A DNA stretch of 12,219 nt, from assembly GCA_007122745.1 (NCBI GenBank), contig SKTA01000098.1, positions 1-12,219 of the forward strand, in the 5' to 3' direction. The stretch's first letter is position 1. The number at the start of each line of letters is the position of its first letter. The notes below the pieces were generated by a model, which did not search any database, was not told the origin of the DNA, and saw nothing but the letters and a program-made list of their open reading frames with translations. Positions 5,140 through 12,148 of the stretch are shown here, piece after piece. Both the position numbers and the translations under genes were made by a program. The stretch comes from Bacteroidales bacterium (lineage in GTDB: Bacteria; Bacteroidota; Bacteroidia; Bacteroidales; UBA7960).

Positions 5140-6449
5140 TACTTTTTCCTGCAATAAACTTTGATCGGCACGCCTGAAAAATCCCATTTCGACCGGATCT
5201 GGTTTTCAAGAAAACGCATGTAAGGCTCTTTAACATATTGTGGAAGATTACAAAAGAATGCAAATGAGGGGTAGTGCGTGGGAAGCTGGGTCACATATTT
5301 TATTTTAATGTATTTCCCCTTTGTTGCTGGTGGCGGATTCTTTTGGATCAGGGGAAGCATCACATCATTCAGCTTTGCTGTTGGGATTTTTTTTCTTCTG
5401 CTGTAAAAAACGGCAACGGCTGTCTCAATCGCTTTAAATATCCTTTGCTTTTGCGGGACAGCGGTGAAGATCACCGGTACATCAGTAAACGGCGCAATGC
5501 GTTCCCTGATCTGCTGTTCGTAATTTTTTGCACTATTGTGATCTTTGTTGTGGACCAAATCCCATTTGTTTACAAGGATTACGACCCCTTTGTTATTTCT
5601 GGCAGCCAGTGAGAAGATATTGAGGTCCTGGGATTCAAAAGGGGTTGTTGCATCTACCAGCAAAATGCAGACGTCGGCCAGCTCAATGGCCCGTACAGAG
5701 CGCATCACCGAATAAAACTCGATGTTTTCCTGCACTTTCCCTTTTTTTCTCAATCCGGCAGTATCAACAAGATAGAAATCGAGGCCAAACTGATTATACC
5801 TTGTATAGATGGAGTCTCTCGTGGTTCCGGGGATGTCGGTAACGATGTTGCGTTCCTGTCCGAGCAGTGCATTCACCAGGCTTGACTTGCCCACATTGGG
5901 CCTGCCAACTACGGCAAACTTTGGGATGTCTGGATCCATCTCCTCTTCCTCCTTTTGCTTGAATTTGGAAACCGCAACGTCCAGCAGATCACCCGTGCCA
6001 CTTCCATTGATCGAAGAAACAGGAAATACCTCTTCCACGCCAAGTGCATAAAACACAGAGGAATCATTCATCAGGCGTGCGTTATCCGCTTTATTGGCAA
6101 CAAGCAGATAGGGTTTCCCTTTTCGCCTCAGCAGGTCGGCCATCACTTCGTCCATCGGTGTGATCCCCTCCATCGCATCCACCATAAAGAGGATGACGTC
6201 TGCCTCTTCGATCGCTATTTCAATCTGTTCGCGGATCTGGAGTTCAAAAACATCATCAGAGTCTTTTATGTAGCCTCCGGTATCGATCACGGAGAAGGTG
6301 ATGCCATTCCAGTCCGATTTTCCATAATGGCGATCACGCGTTACCCCTGCCGTTGGGTCAATAATTGCCATGCGTCGCTTGGTCAACCTGTTGAAAAGCG
6401 TTGATTTACCGACGTTCGGACGCCCTACAAGTGCTAATATATTTGGCAT
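5139..6449 (-). CDS. der: Ribosome biogenesis GTPase Der (EngA)
   Basis: A 436-residue protein of normal Der length with two GTPase domains in tandem, the defining architecture. Domain 1 has GRPNVGKST (9-17), AGVTRD (34-39), DTGG (56-59) and NKAD (119-122). Domain 2 has GRPNVGKSS (182-190), PGTTRD (207-212), DTAG (229-232) and NKWD (294-297). A KH-like domain follows from about 355 to the end. An acidic linker (EEEEMDPD, 167-174) joins the GTPase domains. Der binds the 50S subunit and is needed for its late assembly in the cytoplasm. The start MPNILALVGRPNVGKS is fixed by the usual position of the first P-loop. The gene follows the ABC permease after 42 bp, but a perfect TAACTTTG -7 box in that gap suggests its own promoter. 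Confidence 0.98.
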   Translation of the reverse strand: MPNILALVGRPNVGKSTLFNRLTKRRMAIIDPTAGVTRDRHYGKSDWNGITFSVIDTGGYIKDSDDVFELQIREQIEIAIEEADVILFMVDAMEGITPMDEVMADLLRRKGKPYLLVANKADNARLMNDSSVFYALGVEEVFPVSSINGSGTGDLLDVAVSKFKQKEEEEMDPDIPKFAVVGRPNVGKSSLVNALLGQERNIVTDIPGTTRDSIYTRYNQFGLDFYLVDTAGLRKKGKVQENIEFYSVMRSVRAIELADVCILLVDATTPFESQDLNIFSLAARNNKGVVILVNKWDLVHNKDHNSAKNYEQQIRERIAPFTDVPVIFTAVPQKQRIFKAIETAVAVFYSRRKKIPTAKLNDVMLPLIQKNPPPATKGKYIKIKYVTQLPTHYPSFAFFCNLPQYVKEPYMRFLENQIRSKWDFSGVPIKVYCRKK

Positions 6450-6462
6450 AAGAATTGTTTTT

Positions 6463-6470
6463 CAAAGTTA
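6463..6470 (-). promoter_or_regulatory. Candidate -7 box for der
   Basis: TAACTTTG on the minus strand is a perfect match to the Bacteroidota -7 consensus TAnnTTTG. It lies 13 nt before the der ATG, implying an unusually short leader of roughly 6-8 nt. No convincing -33 TTTG is seen at the expected distance, so confidence is limited. Confidence 0.4.
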
Positions 6471-6491
6471 TTTGACCCGGTCCTGTGATGT

Positions 6492-7754
6492 TTAACCCGT
6501 ACTCCTAATTGCTTCGACCGGATCGAGGCGTGCAGCGCTCCATGCCGGTATGAATCCGGACAGCAGGCCGATTATCGCCGATACATTGATGCCAAGCAGG
6601 ATGTTTGATGCACTCAACATGAAGTCAATGTCAAAAATGCTGGCAACAATGGTTGTTCCCGTAAAGACAAGCAACAAGCCAACAATGCCTCCCATCAGGC
6701 TCAGCATGATGGATTCAAACAGGAACTGCCACAGGATGAAGTAGTTTTTTGCGCCAAGTGCCTTTTGAATGCCGATGATGCTCGTTCGTTCACGTACCGA
6801 AACAAACATGATGTTGGCGATCCCAAAACCTCCAACCAGGATGGAGAACCCACCGATGATCCATCCTGCCATTTTGATAATGGCAAACAAGCCATCAAAC
6901 CCTTCCGACAATAAACTTGTTTCATTTAAGGCAAAGTTGTTGTCGGCCATCGGTGGCAGGCGCCGTATGGCACGCATCACACCCGTCAGGTCGTCAATCA
7001 ATTCCTGGTTGCTGATGCCCGGTTTCCCCCGCGCCATGATGAAAGGGTTGAAACGCTCCCGGTTGACATCCATAAACTGATTTAAATAGCTGATTGGCAT
7101 AGCCAGAACATCGTCATGGCTATCGCCAAATCCCCCCATTCCCTCCTTTTCAAATATGCCGATCACAACGGCATTGTGACCAAAGACCTTAACAGTCCGA
7201 CCAACCGGATCTATATTCGGGAAAAGGTTTTCTGCCAGATCAAAGCCCAGTAAAACGACATTTCTACCGGTGGCCGACTCCATGGCGGAAAAAAAGCGCC
7301 CATCCTCCATGTCAAAGTTCCTCACCTGGTCATAATCGGCTGAAACACCTAAGATTGAGACATTATCAACACTCGTGTTCAGGTAATCCACGCGCCTTGA
7401 CAGCGACACAACAAATGCAGCAGCCTCTACACTACCGGCTCTGCGCTGAATCTCCTCAAGCTCACGGATGTGAGGTACCGGCCTTCCTACATAATCCCAC
7501 CAGTGATACTGGCCGTCGAAACCGCCCCAAGGCCACTTTTGGATGTAAACAACCTGATCACCCAAAGCAGCAATGCTGCTGCGGATCTGCCTTTCCAGCG
7601 AATCAACAATTGAAAAAACAGAGATGATGGCAAAAATCCCAATGGTGATGCCCAAAAGAGTCAGCACAGTACGCAACTTGTTTGCAATCACCGAGTTTAT
7701 TGCAAACAAAATACTTTCCCTGAGTAATTTGATGATTAAAATTATTGAGGCCAT
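6492..7754 (-). CDS. ABC transporter permease, MacB/FtsX type
   Basis: A 420-residue protein with the MacB permease layout. There is one N-terminal membrane helix (about 29-50, in NKLRTVLTLLGITIGIFAIIS), a large periplasmic MacB-PCD domain (about 52-285), and three C-terminal helices (about 294-316, 343-372, 383-404) forming the FtsX domain. The signature VSVRERTSIIGIQKALGAK (318-336) between helices 2 and 3 and the closing PAWSAARLDPVEAIR (403-417) are typical. Such permeases do not form a classical import channel; MacB-like systems use cytoplasmic ATP hydrolysis to move the periplasmic domain, for export or lipoprotein/peptide handling. No ATP-binding subunit and no membrane-fusion protein is adjacent, so the partner and substrate cannot be named. 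The gene is divergent from the SprT-like gene. The start at 7754 places a short amphipathic lead before the first helix, as usual for the family. Confidence 0.93.
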   Translation of the reverse strand: MASIILIIKLLRESILFAINSVIANKLRTVLTLLGITIGIFAIISVFSIVDSLERQIRSSIAALGDQVVYIQKWPWGGFDGQYHWWDYVGRPVPHIRELEEIQRRAGSVEAAAFVVSLSRRVDYLNTSVDNVSILGVSADYDQVRNFDMEDGRFFSAMESATGRNVVLLGFDLAENLFPNIDPVGRTVKVFGHNAVVIGIFEKEGMGGFGDSHDDVLAMPISYLNQFMDVNRERFNPFIMARGKPGISNQELIDDLTGVMRAIRRLPPMADNNFALNETSLLSEGFDGLFAIIKMAGWIIGGFSILVGGFGIANIMFVSVRERTSIIGIQKALGAKNYFILWQFLFESIMLSLMGGIVGLLLVFTGTTIVASIFDIDFMLSASNILLGINVSAIIGLLSGFIPAWSAARLDPVEAIRSTG

Positions 7755-7794
7755 CCTTGTTGATCAATAATAACTTCCATAAGCACCAGAAACA

Positions 7795-7821
7795 CGATCA
7801 TGATCCGGAGCTGTATGATCG
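7795..7821. other. Inverted repeat CGATCAT-N13-ATGATCG in the divergent region
   Basis: Two perfect 7-bp arms at 7795-7801 and 7815-7821 lie 41 bp upstream of the ABC permease start. It could be an operator or a leader hairpin for the minus-strand gene. An AT-rich stretch follows to 7920 with no other recognised element. Confidence 0.25.
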
Positions 7822-7930
7822 CTTAATAAAAACGCTAAATTAATCAATTATGTATTATGTTATGAGGTTTATTGGAACTAATTGAAAATCGAAATATGAT
7901 AATTATTCGCAATAAACAGGCGATTTTTAT

Positions 7931-7938
7931 TATTTTTG
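7931..7938 (+). promoter_or_regulatory. Candidate -7 box for the SprT-like gene
   Basis: TATTTTTG matches TAnnTTTG exactly and lies 23 nt before the ATG at 7962, implying a leader of about 17 nt. The surrounding sequence is T-rich, so a chance match cannot be excluded, and no -33 box is clear. Confidence 0.4.
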
Positions 7939-7961
7939 AGGCCCAATGTAAACGTTGAACT

Positions 7962-8600
7962 ATGCAGGTTCCGGTTAGTGATGTCCTTAAAAAGTATTTT
8001 CCTGAGGCAGCAGTGCAACCTGTAGAGCGGATACTGAAAGAGAATCGGATATTGCTGATCATCACCCGCGACAGAATAACCAAGCTTGGCGATTTTAAAG
8101 CCCGTACAAAAACGCAATTACATCGTATTTCTGTGAATGGCAACCTGAATCCTTATGCCGCCTTGCTGGTTTTCCTTCATGAGTTTGCACATTTTACCAT
8201 ATATGAACTGGCAGGAAGGGTGCATCCACCACACGGAAAAGCATGGAAACACAGATATGGGGAATTGATCCGGCAGGGTATCAGCATGGGAATGTTCCCT
8301 GAAGCCTTAAAAGAGCCACTTTATGCATATTCATTCAATGTGAGAGCCTCCGGACTGGCAGATCCTCATCTGACAAAAATGCTCAGAAGCCATGACCGGC
8401 CCGAAAGGCCTCAGGATTGGATGTTTCTTGATGAATTGCACGATCAGCCTGTTTTTCAAACAAAAAACGGCAGGGTATTTAAAAAAGGGGAGAAGTTACG
8501 CACACGATACCGTTGTACCTGCATGCACAGCAAACGTAAATATCTTGTCAGCGGAATGTCGCTGGTAAAACCGGTAAACGGATTTTCGATTAACAATTGA
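7962..8600 (+). CDS. SprT-like zinc metalloprotein
   Basis: A 212-residue protein with the SprT-like fold signature. HEFAH at 73-77 is the HExxH zinc site with E74 as the catalytic glutamate, and HPPHGKAWK (88-96) supplies the third zinc ligand, most likely H91, in the SprT pattern HGxxW. Upstream, QLHRISVNGNLNP (52-64) matches the strand that leads into the helix. The C-terminal zinc-ribbon region of SprT proteins appears reduced: only RYRCTCMHS (182-190) with C185 and C187 remains recognisable. Family members include eukaryotic Spartan, a protease for DNA-protein crosslinks, but the bacterial SprT role is not settled and no substrate is implied here. The last residues (GFSINN) are encoded within a 21-bp direct repeat, so the end of the protein may be a late addition. 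The gene is divergent from the ABC permease. Confidence 0.85.
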   Translation: MQVPVSDVLKKYFPEAAVQPVERILKENRILLIITRDRITKLGDFKARTKTQLHRISVNGNLNPYAALLVFLHEFAHFTIYELAGRVHPPHGKAWKHRYGELIRQGISMGMFPEALKEPLYAYSFNVRASGLADPHLTKMLRSHDRPERPQDWMFLDELHDQPVFQTKNGRVFKKGEKLRTRYRCTCMHSKRKYLVSGMSLVKPVNGFSINN

Positions 8601-8612
8601 CGATTTTCGATT
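8581..8612. repeat. Direct repeat GATTTTCGATT spanning the sprT-like stop codon
   Basis: Two identical 11-bp copies at 8581-8591 and 8602-8612 (period 21). The first encodes the last residues of the SprT-like protein and the second lies just after the TGA at 8598-8600. It looks like a tandem duplication of spacer sequence that captured the 3' end of the gene. Confidence 0.55.
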
Positions 8613-8637
8613 GATTATTATTCTAAATAAAACTTAC

Positions 8638-8657
8638 AGACAAGGCATGCCTTGTCT
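8638..8657. repeat. Perfect 20-bp palindrome upstream of the mannose-1-phosphate guanylyltransferase gene
   Basis: AGACAAGGCA is followed at once by its reverse complement, giving a 20-bp perfect palindrome centred at 8647/8648 and ending 17 bp before the ATG at 8675. There is no T-run after it, so it is not a standard terminator. It resembles REP-type palindromes scattered in other bacterial genomes; an operator is an alternative. As RNA it could fold beside the start codon. Confidence 0.55.
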
Positions 8658-8674
8658 CACCAAAACACACACAA

Positions 8675-9757
8675 ATGAACAACAGCAACAATTATGTGGT
8701 GATCATGGCCGGAGGGGTGGGAGAGCGCTTCTGGCCAATGAGCCGCGAAACACGCCCCAAGCAATTTATTGACATACTCGGAACCGGCAAGACACTTTTG
8801 CGCCAAACCTACGAACGTTTTTTGCGTGTTTGTGCTGCCGAAAAAATATATGTCGTAACAAATAAAAAATACAGCGAACTGGTTCGTGCGCAAATTCCGG
8901 AAATGAATTCAGGGCAACTGATTTGTGAACCGGCCAGGAAAAATACAGCCCCCTGCATTGCTTATGCCTGTTACAAAATATATGACATGAACCCCAATGC
9001 CAATGTTGTGGTAGCACCCTCCGATCACATCATTCTGAAGGAGGATGAGTTTTCCGACATCATAAAATCGGCACTGCAAGTGGCATCCAAAGAAAATCGC
9101 CTGTTTACCCTTGGCATTACACCCAGCAGGCCCGATACAGGATACGGTTACATACAGTTTAATGAAGATTCAAGCTTTCCGGAAGACCAACGGCTGAAAA
9201 AGGTAAAGACATTTACCGAAAAACCTGACCTTAACCTGGCGGAGTCTTTCCTGGACAGTGGTGACTTTCTATGGAACAGCGGGATCTTTATCTGGTCGTG
9301 CGATGCCATCATCAGTGCGTTTGAGAAATACCAGCCGGAGATCAGCTTCATCTTCCGGGAAGCTTTGGGTAAATATAATACTCCCGAAGAACAAAGCTAT
9401 ATGGATGTGGCTTACACAACCTGCAAAAGCATCTCCATAGATTATGCCATCATGGAAAAAGCGGAAAATGTGTTTGTCTTTGTTTCAGATGTGGGTTGGT
9501 CCGATCTGGGCACCTGGGGTTCACTTTTTGATGCCCGCCCCAAAGACCAAAACAACAACGCTGTAATGGGGAAGGAGGTCCTGCTGTACGAAAGCTCCGA
9601 CTGTATCATCAATGTCCCCAACGATAAACGGATCGTTATACAAGGGCTGAACGGATACATCGTTGCCGAGTCCGACAACGCCATGCTCATTTGCCATAAA
9701 TCGCAGGAACAGCAAATCCGCAAGTTCGTTAAAGATATCAAACTAAAGAAAAAATAA
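8675..9757 (+). CDS. manC: Mannose-1-phosphate guanylyltransferase (GDP-mannose pyrophosphorylase)
   Basis: A 360-residue nucleotidyltransferase that makes GDP-mannose from mannose 1-phosphate and GTP, the precursor for mannose, fucose and related residues in capsule, LPS and glycoprotein glycans. Motifs in order: MAGGVGERFWPMSR (11-24) and PKQF (28-31) form the nucleotide-binding loop and its lysine; EPARKNTAP (85-93); VAPSDHII (113-120), whose aspartate binds metal; TGYGYI (155-160); FTEKPD (180-185); WNSGIFIW (200-207); SIDYAIMEK (254-262); and GWSDLGTW (274-281). It ends soon after the short C-terminal beta region, so it lacks the phosphomannose isomerase domain found in longer bifunctional AlgA/ManC proteins. 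This single-domain form is usual in Bacteroidota. It is not embedded in a glycan cluster here, so it is probably a general housekeeping supplier. The start is set by the distance to the first glycine-rich motif. Confidence 0.94.
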   Translation: MNNSNNYVVIMAGGVGERFWPMSRETRPKQFIDILGTGKTLLRQTYERFLRVCAAEKIYVVTNKKYSELVRAQIPEMNSGQLICEPARKNTAPCIAYACYKIYDMNPNANVVVAPSDHIILKEDEFSDIIKSALQVASKENRLFTLGITPSRPDTGYGYIQFNEDSSFPEDQRLKKVKTFTEKPDLNLAESFLDSGDFLWNSGIFIWSCDAIISAFEKYQPEISFIFREALGKYNTPEEQSYMDVAYTTCKSISIDYAIMEKAENVFVFVSDVGWSDLGTWGSLFDARPKDQNNNAVMGKEVLLYESSDCIINVPNDKRIVIQGLNGYIVAESDNAMLICHKSQEQQIRKFVKDIKLKKK

Positions 9758-9783
9758 ACCAATCACCCATTCAACCAATCAAG

Positions 9784-9897
9784 ATATTTCGGCACAAAGG
9801 TCAAGTCCTGTGTCTACAAATGATATTTCGGTACACAGGTCAAGCCCTGTGCCTACAATTTATATTTCGGTACACAGGTCAAGCCCTGTGCCTACAA
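9784..9897 (-). repeat. Three tandem REP-like hairpin units (36 bp, period 39)
   Basis: Units at 9784-9819, 9823-9858 and 9862-9897 each run from ATATTTCGG to CTACAA around a 6-7 bp stem with TCAAGY loop. The second and third are identical over 36 bp. The first has a stem mismatch and the TCAAGT loop. On the minus strand every unit has the foot GTAG. The 39-bp period equals 13 codons without a stop, so it creates an open in-frame extension of the downstream peptidase gene that should not be read as coding. They lie 27 bp past the manC stop and 42 bp before the peptidase start. Confidence 0.85.
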
Positions 9898-9912
9898 TTG
9901 GATTATCCTATA

Positions 9913-9936
9913 CTTAATCTTAATCTTAACCTTAAC
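9913..9936 (+). repeat. Hexanucleotide array CTTAAY directly before the S46 peptidase start
   Basis: Four 6-bp units: CTTAAT twice, then CTTAAC twice, followed by CTT and the ATG at 9940. The array occupies the place of a ribosome-binding site, so changes in copy number would alter the spacing between any promoter or leader structure and the start codon. Confidence 0.6.
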
Positions 9937-9939
9937 CTT

Positions 9940-12090
9940 ATGAAACCGTTACTGTTTACCCTTTTACTTATTCTGACGATCGTCCGCGTTCCCGTACATG
10001 CTGATGAGGGGATGTGGCTCCCTTTCCTTATTGATGACAAATTGTATGCCGAGATGGACCGGATGGGACTGAACCTCAGTCCGGAAGAGATATTTAGCTT
10101 CACGGAACCGAGCATCAAGGATGCGATCGTCAGTTTTGGTGGTTTTTGTACCGGAGAGATGATCTCCGATCAGGGATTGGTTTTAACCAACCAACATTGC
10201 GGCTATGGCAGGATACAAGCCCACAGTTCAGTTGATAATGACTTGCTTACAAATGGCTTTTGGGCGATGACCCGAGAAGAAGAGTTGCCCAACGAAGGTT
10301 TGTTTGTCCGCTTCCTGGTGCAGGTTGAAGAGATCACCGATGAGATCAAAGCTGTTCTTTCTCCCGAGATGACTGAGGAGGAACGCAATGAGGCGATCCG
10401 TGAGAAAAGTGCGGAGCTGACTGACGCAGCAATAGAAGGGACGCATTATTCTGCAAACGTTCGTTCGATGTTTGCCGGTAATTATTTCTATCTTTTTATT
10501 TATGAAACTTTTAATGATGTCAGATTGGTAGGTGCACCACCGAACGCCATTGGTGCCTTTGGCGGGGATACCGATAACTGGGAGTGGCCGCGCCATACCG
10601 GAGACTTCGCTTTGTTCCGCGTGTATACAGCACCCGATGGCACACCCGCCGCTTATGATTCCGAAAACATCCCCCTGCGTCCGCGCCACCACCTGCCAAT
10701 ATCCATCAGAGGGGTTCAGGAAAACGACTTTGCCATGGTTCTTGGATATAGCGGAAGAACAGAACGCTACCTGACCTCCTTTGGCATCGATTACCGCCTG
10801 GAGAATATGTATCCGGTGCGCATCGACATACGTCGCAAAAAGCTTGACATTATTGAAGAAGCGATGGCAGCCAGCGACGAGGTCCGGATAAAGTATGCTT
10901 CCAAGCATTCCGGCATTTCCAATTACTGGAAAAATTTCATCGGGATGAGCGAATCGCTGCAACGACTGAATGTGGCGGACTCTAAGCGGGAGCTGGAAGC
11001 CGAATTTGAGGTCTGGGCGACCGCCAATCCAGATCGTGAGGAGACCTATGGCAGCGTAATTGACGACTTTAAAGCTGTTTATGACGGGTTGCGCAAGTTT
11101 CACGGACACAATTATGTGTTTATCGAGGCCATGATCACAGGGCCCGATGTGATTCGGGTGGCCAATGCATTCAGCACCCTTAATGACCTACTTCAGGATG
11201 AGGTGGATGAGGAGGAAATTGCCTCCCAGGCACAACGCCTGCTGGGTATTGTTGAACGTCTTTACAGAAACTATGATGCCGGCGTGGATGAAGCGCTATG
11301 GGCTGCCATGTTCCGGATTTACCATGAAAGTGTTCCATTGGAAATGCTTCCGGAGTTCTTCGACACCCTTGATGACGAGTTTGGTAATGACTTTGATGCG
11401 TATGCAAGATATGTATATGCCTCCAGTATCTTTACCGATTCTGACAGGTTAACGGCGTTTCTCGAGCAACCCGAATCGGGAATACTTGACAATGATCCTG
11501 TATTCAATGCCGTAACGTCGCTTTATCAAAGCTTTAATGCCCTCAATGAAGAGATCTCAGCATACAACACAAAGCTGCAAAGGGCGGAGCGCCATTTCCT
11601 GAGGGGTTTGCTGGCGATGAAACCTGACGCGCTGCTTTATCCCGATGCAAACAGCACCATGCGTTTTACCTATGGAACGGTTAACGGCTATCATCCGAGT
11701 GATGCAGTTTACTACGACTACCATACCACACTAACCGGCGTAATGGAAAAGGAAGATCCTGACCATCACGAGTTTGTTGTGCCTGAAAAACTGAAAGAGC
11801 TGTATAAAAACCAGGATTTTGGTGATTATGCTTACAATAATAACATGGTTGTAAACTTTATAACGAACAACGATATCACAGGAGGAAACTCAGGAAGTCC
11901 TGTTATCAATGCCGATGGTCACCTGATCGGAGTAGCCTTTGATGCCAACTGGGAAGGGATGAGTGGCGACATCCTTTTTGAACACGACCTCCAGAAGTGT
12001 ATCTCCGTTGATGCACGTTACATCCTGTTCGTTATCGACAAATTCGCCGGTGCCGGCCACTTGCTGGAGGAGATGACGATTGTGGATTAA
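9940..12090 (+). CDS. Secreted S46 family serine dipeptidyl-peptidase (DPP7/DPP11 type)
   Basis: A 716-residue exopeptidase, the usual family length. S46 enzymes release dipeptides from the N-terminus of oligopeptides in the periplasm or at the surface of Bacteroidota, feeding amino-acid fermentation. A signal peptide is clear: MKPLLFTLLLILTIVRVPVHA, likely cut after A21 before DEGMWLPF. The catalytic triad is in place: H86 in LTNQHCGYG, D222 in HTGDFALFR, and S651 in TGGNSGSPV. The conserved GGDTDNWEWPRHTGDF (208-223) and the C-terminal FAGAGHLLEEM are diagnostic; the helical lid lies between about 270 and 560. The S1 specificity position in FDANWEG is A669, where DPP7 has Gly and DPP11 has Arg, so a DPP7-like preference for hydrophobic residues is inferred. 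The start at 9940 is chosen because it begins the signal peptide; 40 further in-frame codons back to 9820 only translate the hairpin repeats. Confidence 0.95.
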   Translation: MKPLLFTLLLILTIVRVPVHADEGMWLPFLIDDKLYAEMDRMGLNLSPEEIFSFTEPSIKDAIVSFGGFCTGEMISDQGLVLTNQHCGYGRIQAHSSVDNDLLTNGFWAMTREEELPNEGLFVRFLVQVEEITDEIKAVLSPEMTEEERNEAIREKSAELTDAAIEGTHYSANVRSMFAGNYFYLFIYETFNDVRLVGAPPNAIGAFGGDTDNWEWPRHTGDFALFRVYTAPDGTPAAYDSENIPLRPRHHLPISIRGVQENDFAMVLGYSGRTERYLTSFGIDYRLENMYPVRIDIRRKKLDIIEEAMAASDEVRIKYASKHSGISNYWKNFIGMSESLQRLNVADSKRELEAEFEVWATANPDREETYGSVIDDFKAVYDGLRKFHGHNYVFIEAMITGPDVIRVANAFSTLNDLLQDEVDEEEIASQAQRLLGIVERLYRNYDAGVDEALWAAMFRIYHESVPLEMLPEFFDTLDDEFGNDFDAYARYVYASSIFTDSDRLTAFLEQPESGILDNDPVFNAVTSLYQSFNALNEEISAYNTKLQRAERHFLRGLLAMKPDALLYPDANSTMRFTYGTVNGYHPSDAVYYDYHTTLTGVMEKEDPDHHEFVVPEKLKELYKNQDFGDYAYNNNMVVNFITNNDITGGNSGSPVINADGHLIGVAFDANWEGMSGDILFEHDLQKCISVDARYILFVIDKFAGAGHLLEEMTIVD

Positions 12091-12096
12091 GGAAAA

Positions 12097-12140
12097 TTTG
12101 CAGATGTGCAAATGTGTAGATTAGCAGATTAGCAAATGTG
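12097..12140. repeat. Low-complexity GCARAT repeat after the peptidase gene
   Basis: TTTGCAGATGTGCAAATGTG and then TTAGCAGATTAGCAAATGTG form two related halves, each with GCAGAT followed by GCAAATGTG or GTGCAAATGTG. This is another simple-repeat spacer. No terminator hairpin is seen after the peptidase stop. Confidence 0.45.
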
Positions 12141-12148
12141 AATATGTT

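Noticed and set aside
5140..5187. Upstream start adding 16 residues to the Hsp15-like protein
   Set aside because: The extra residues are encoded within der, and the TAATG start gives the usual family N-terminus.
9784..9897. CRISPR array
   Set aside because: Only three units exist and they are separated by 3 bp, so there are no spacers; no cas genes are nearby.
10228..11109. 293-codon open frame on the minus strand within the S46 peptidase gene
   Set aside because: The plus strand has a complete S46 protein with triad, signal peptide and family motifs; the antisense frame matches no family I recognise and lacks its own regulatory context.
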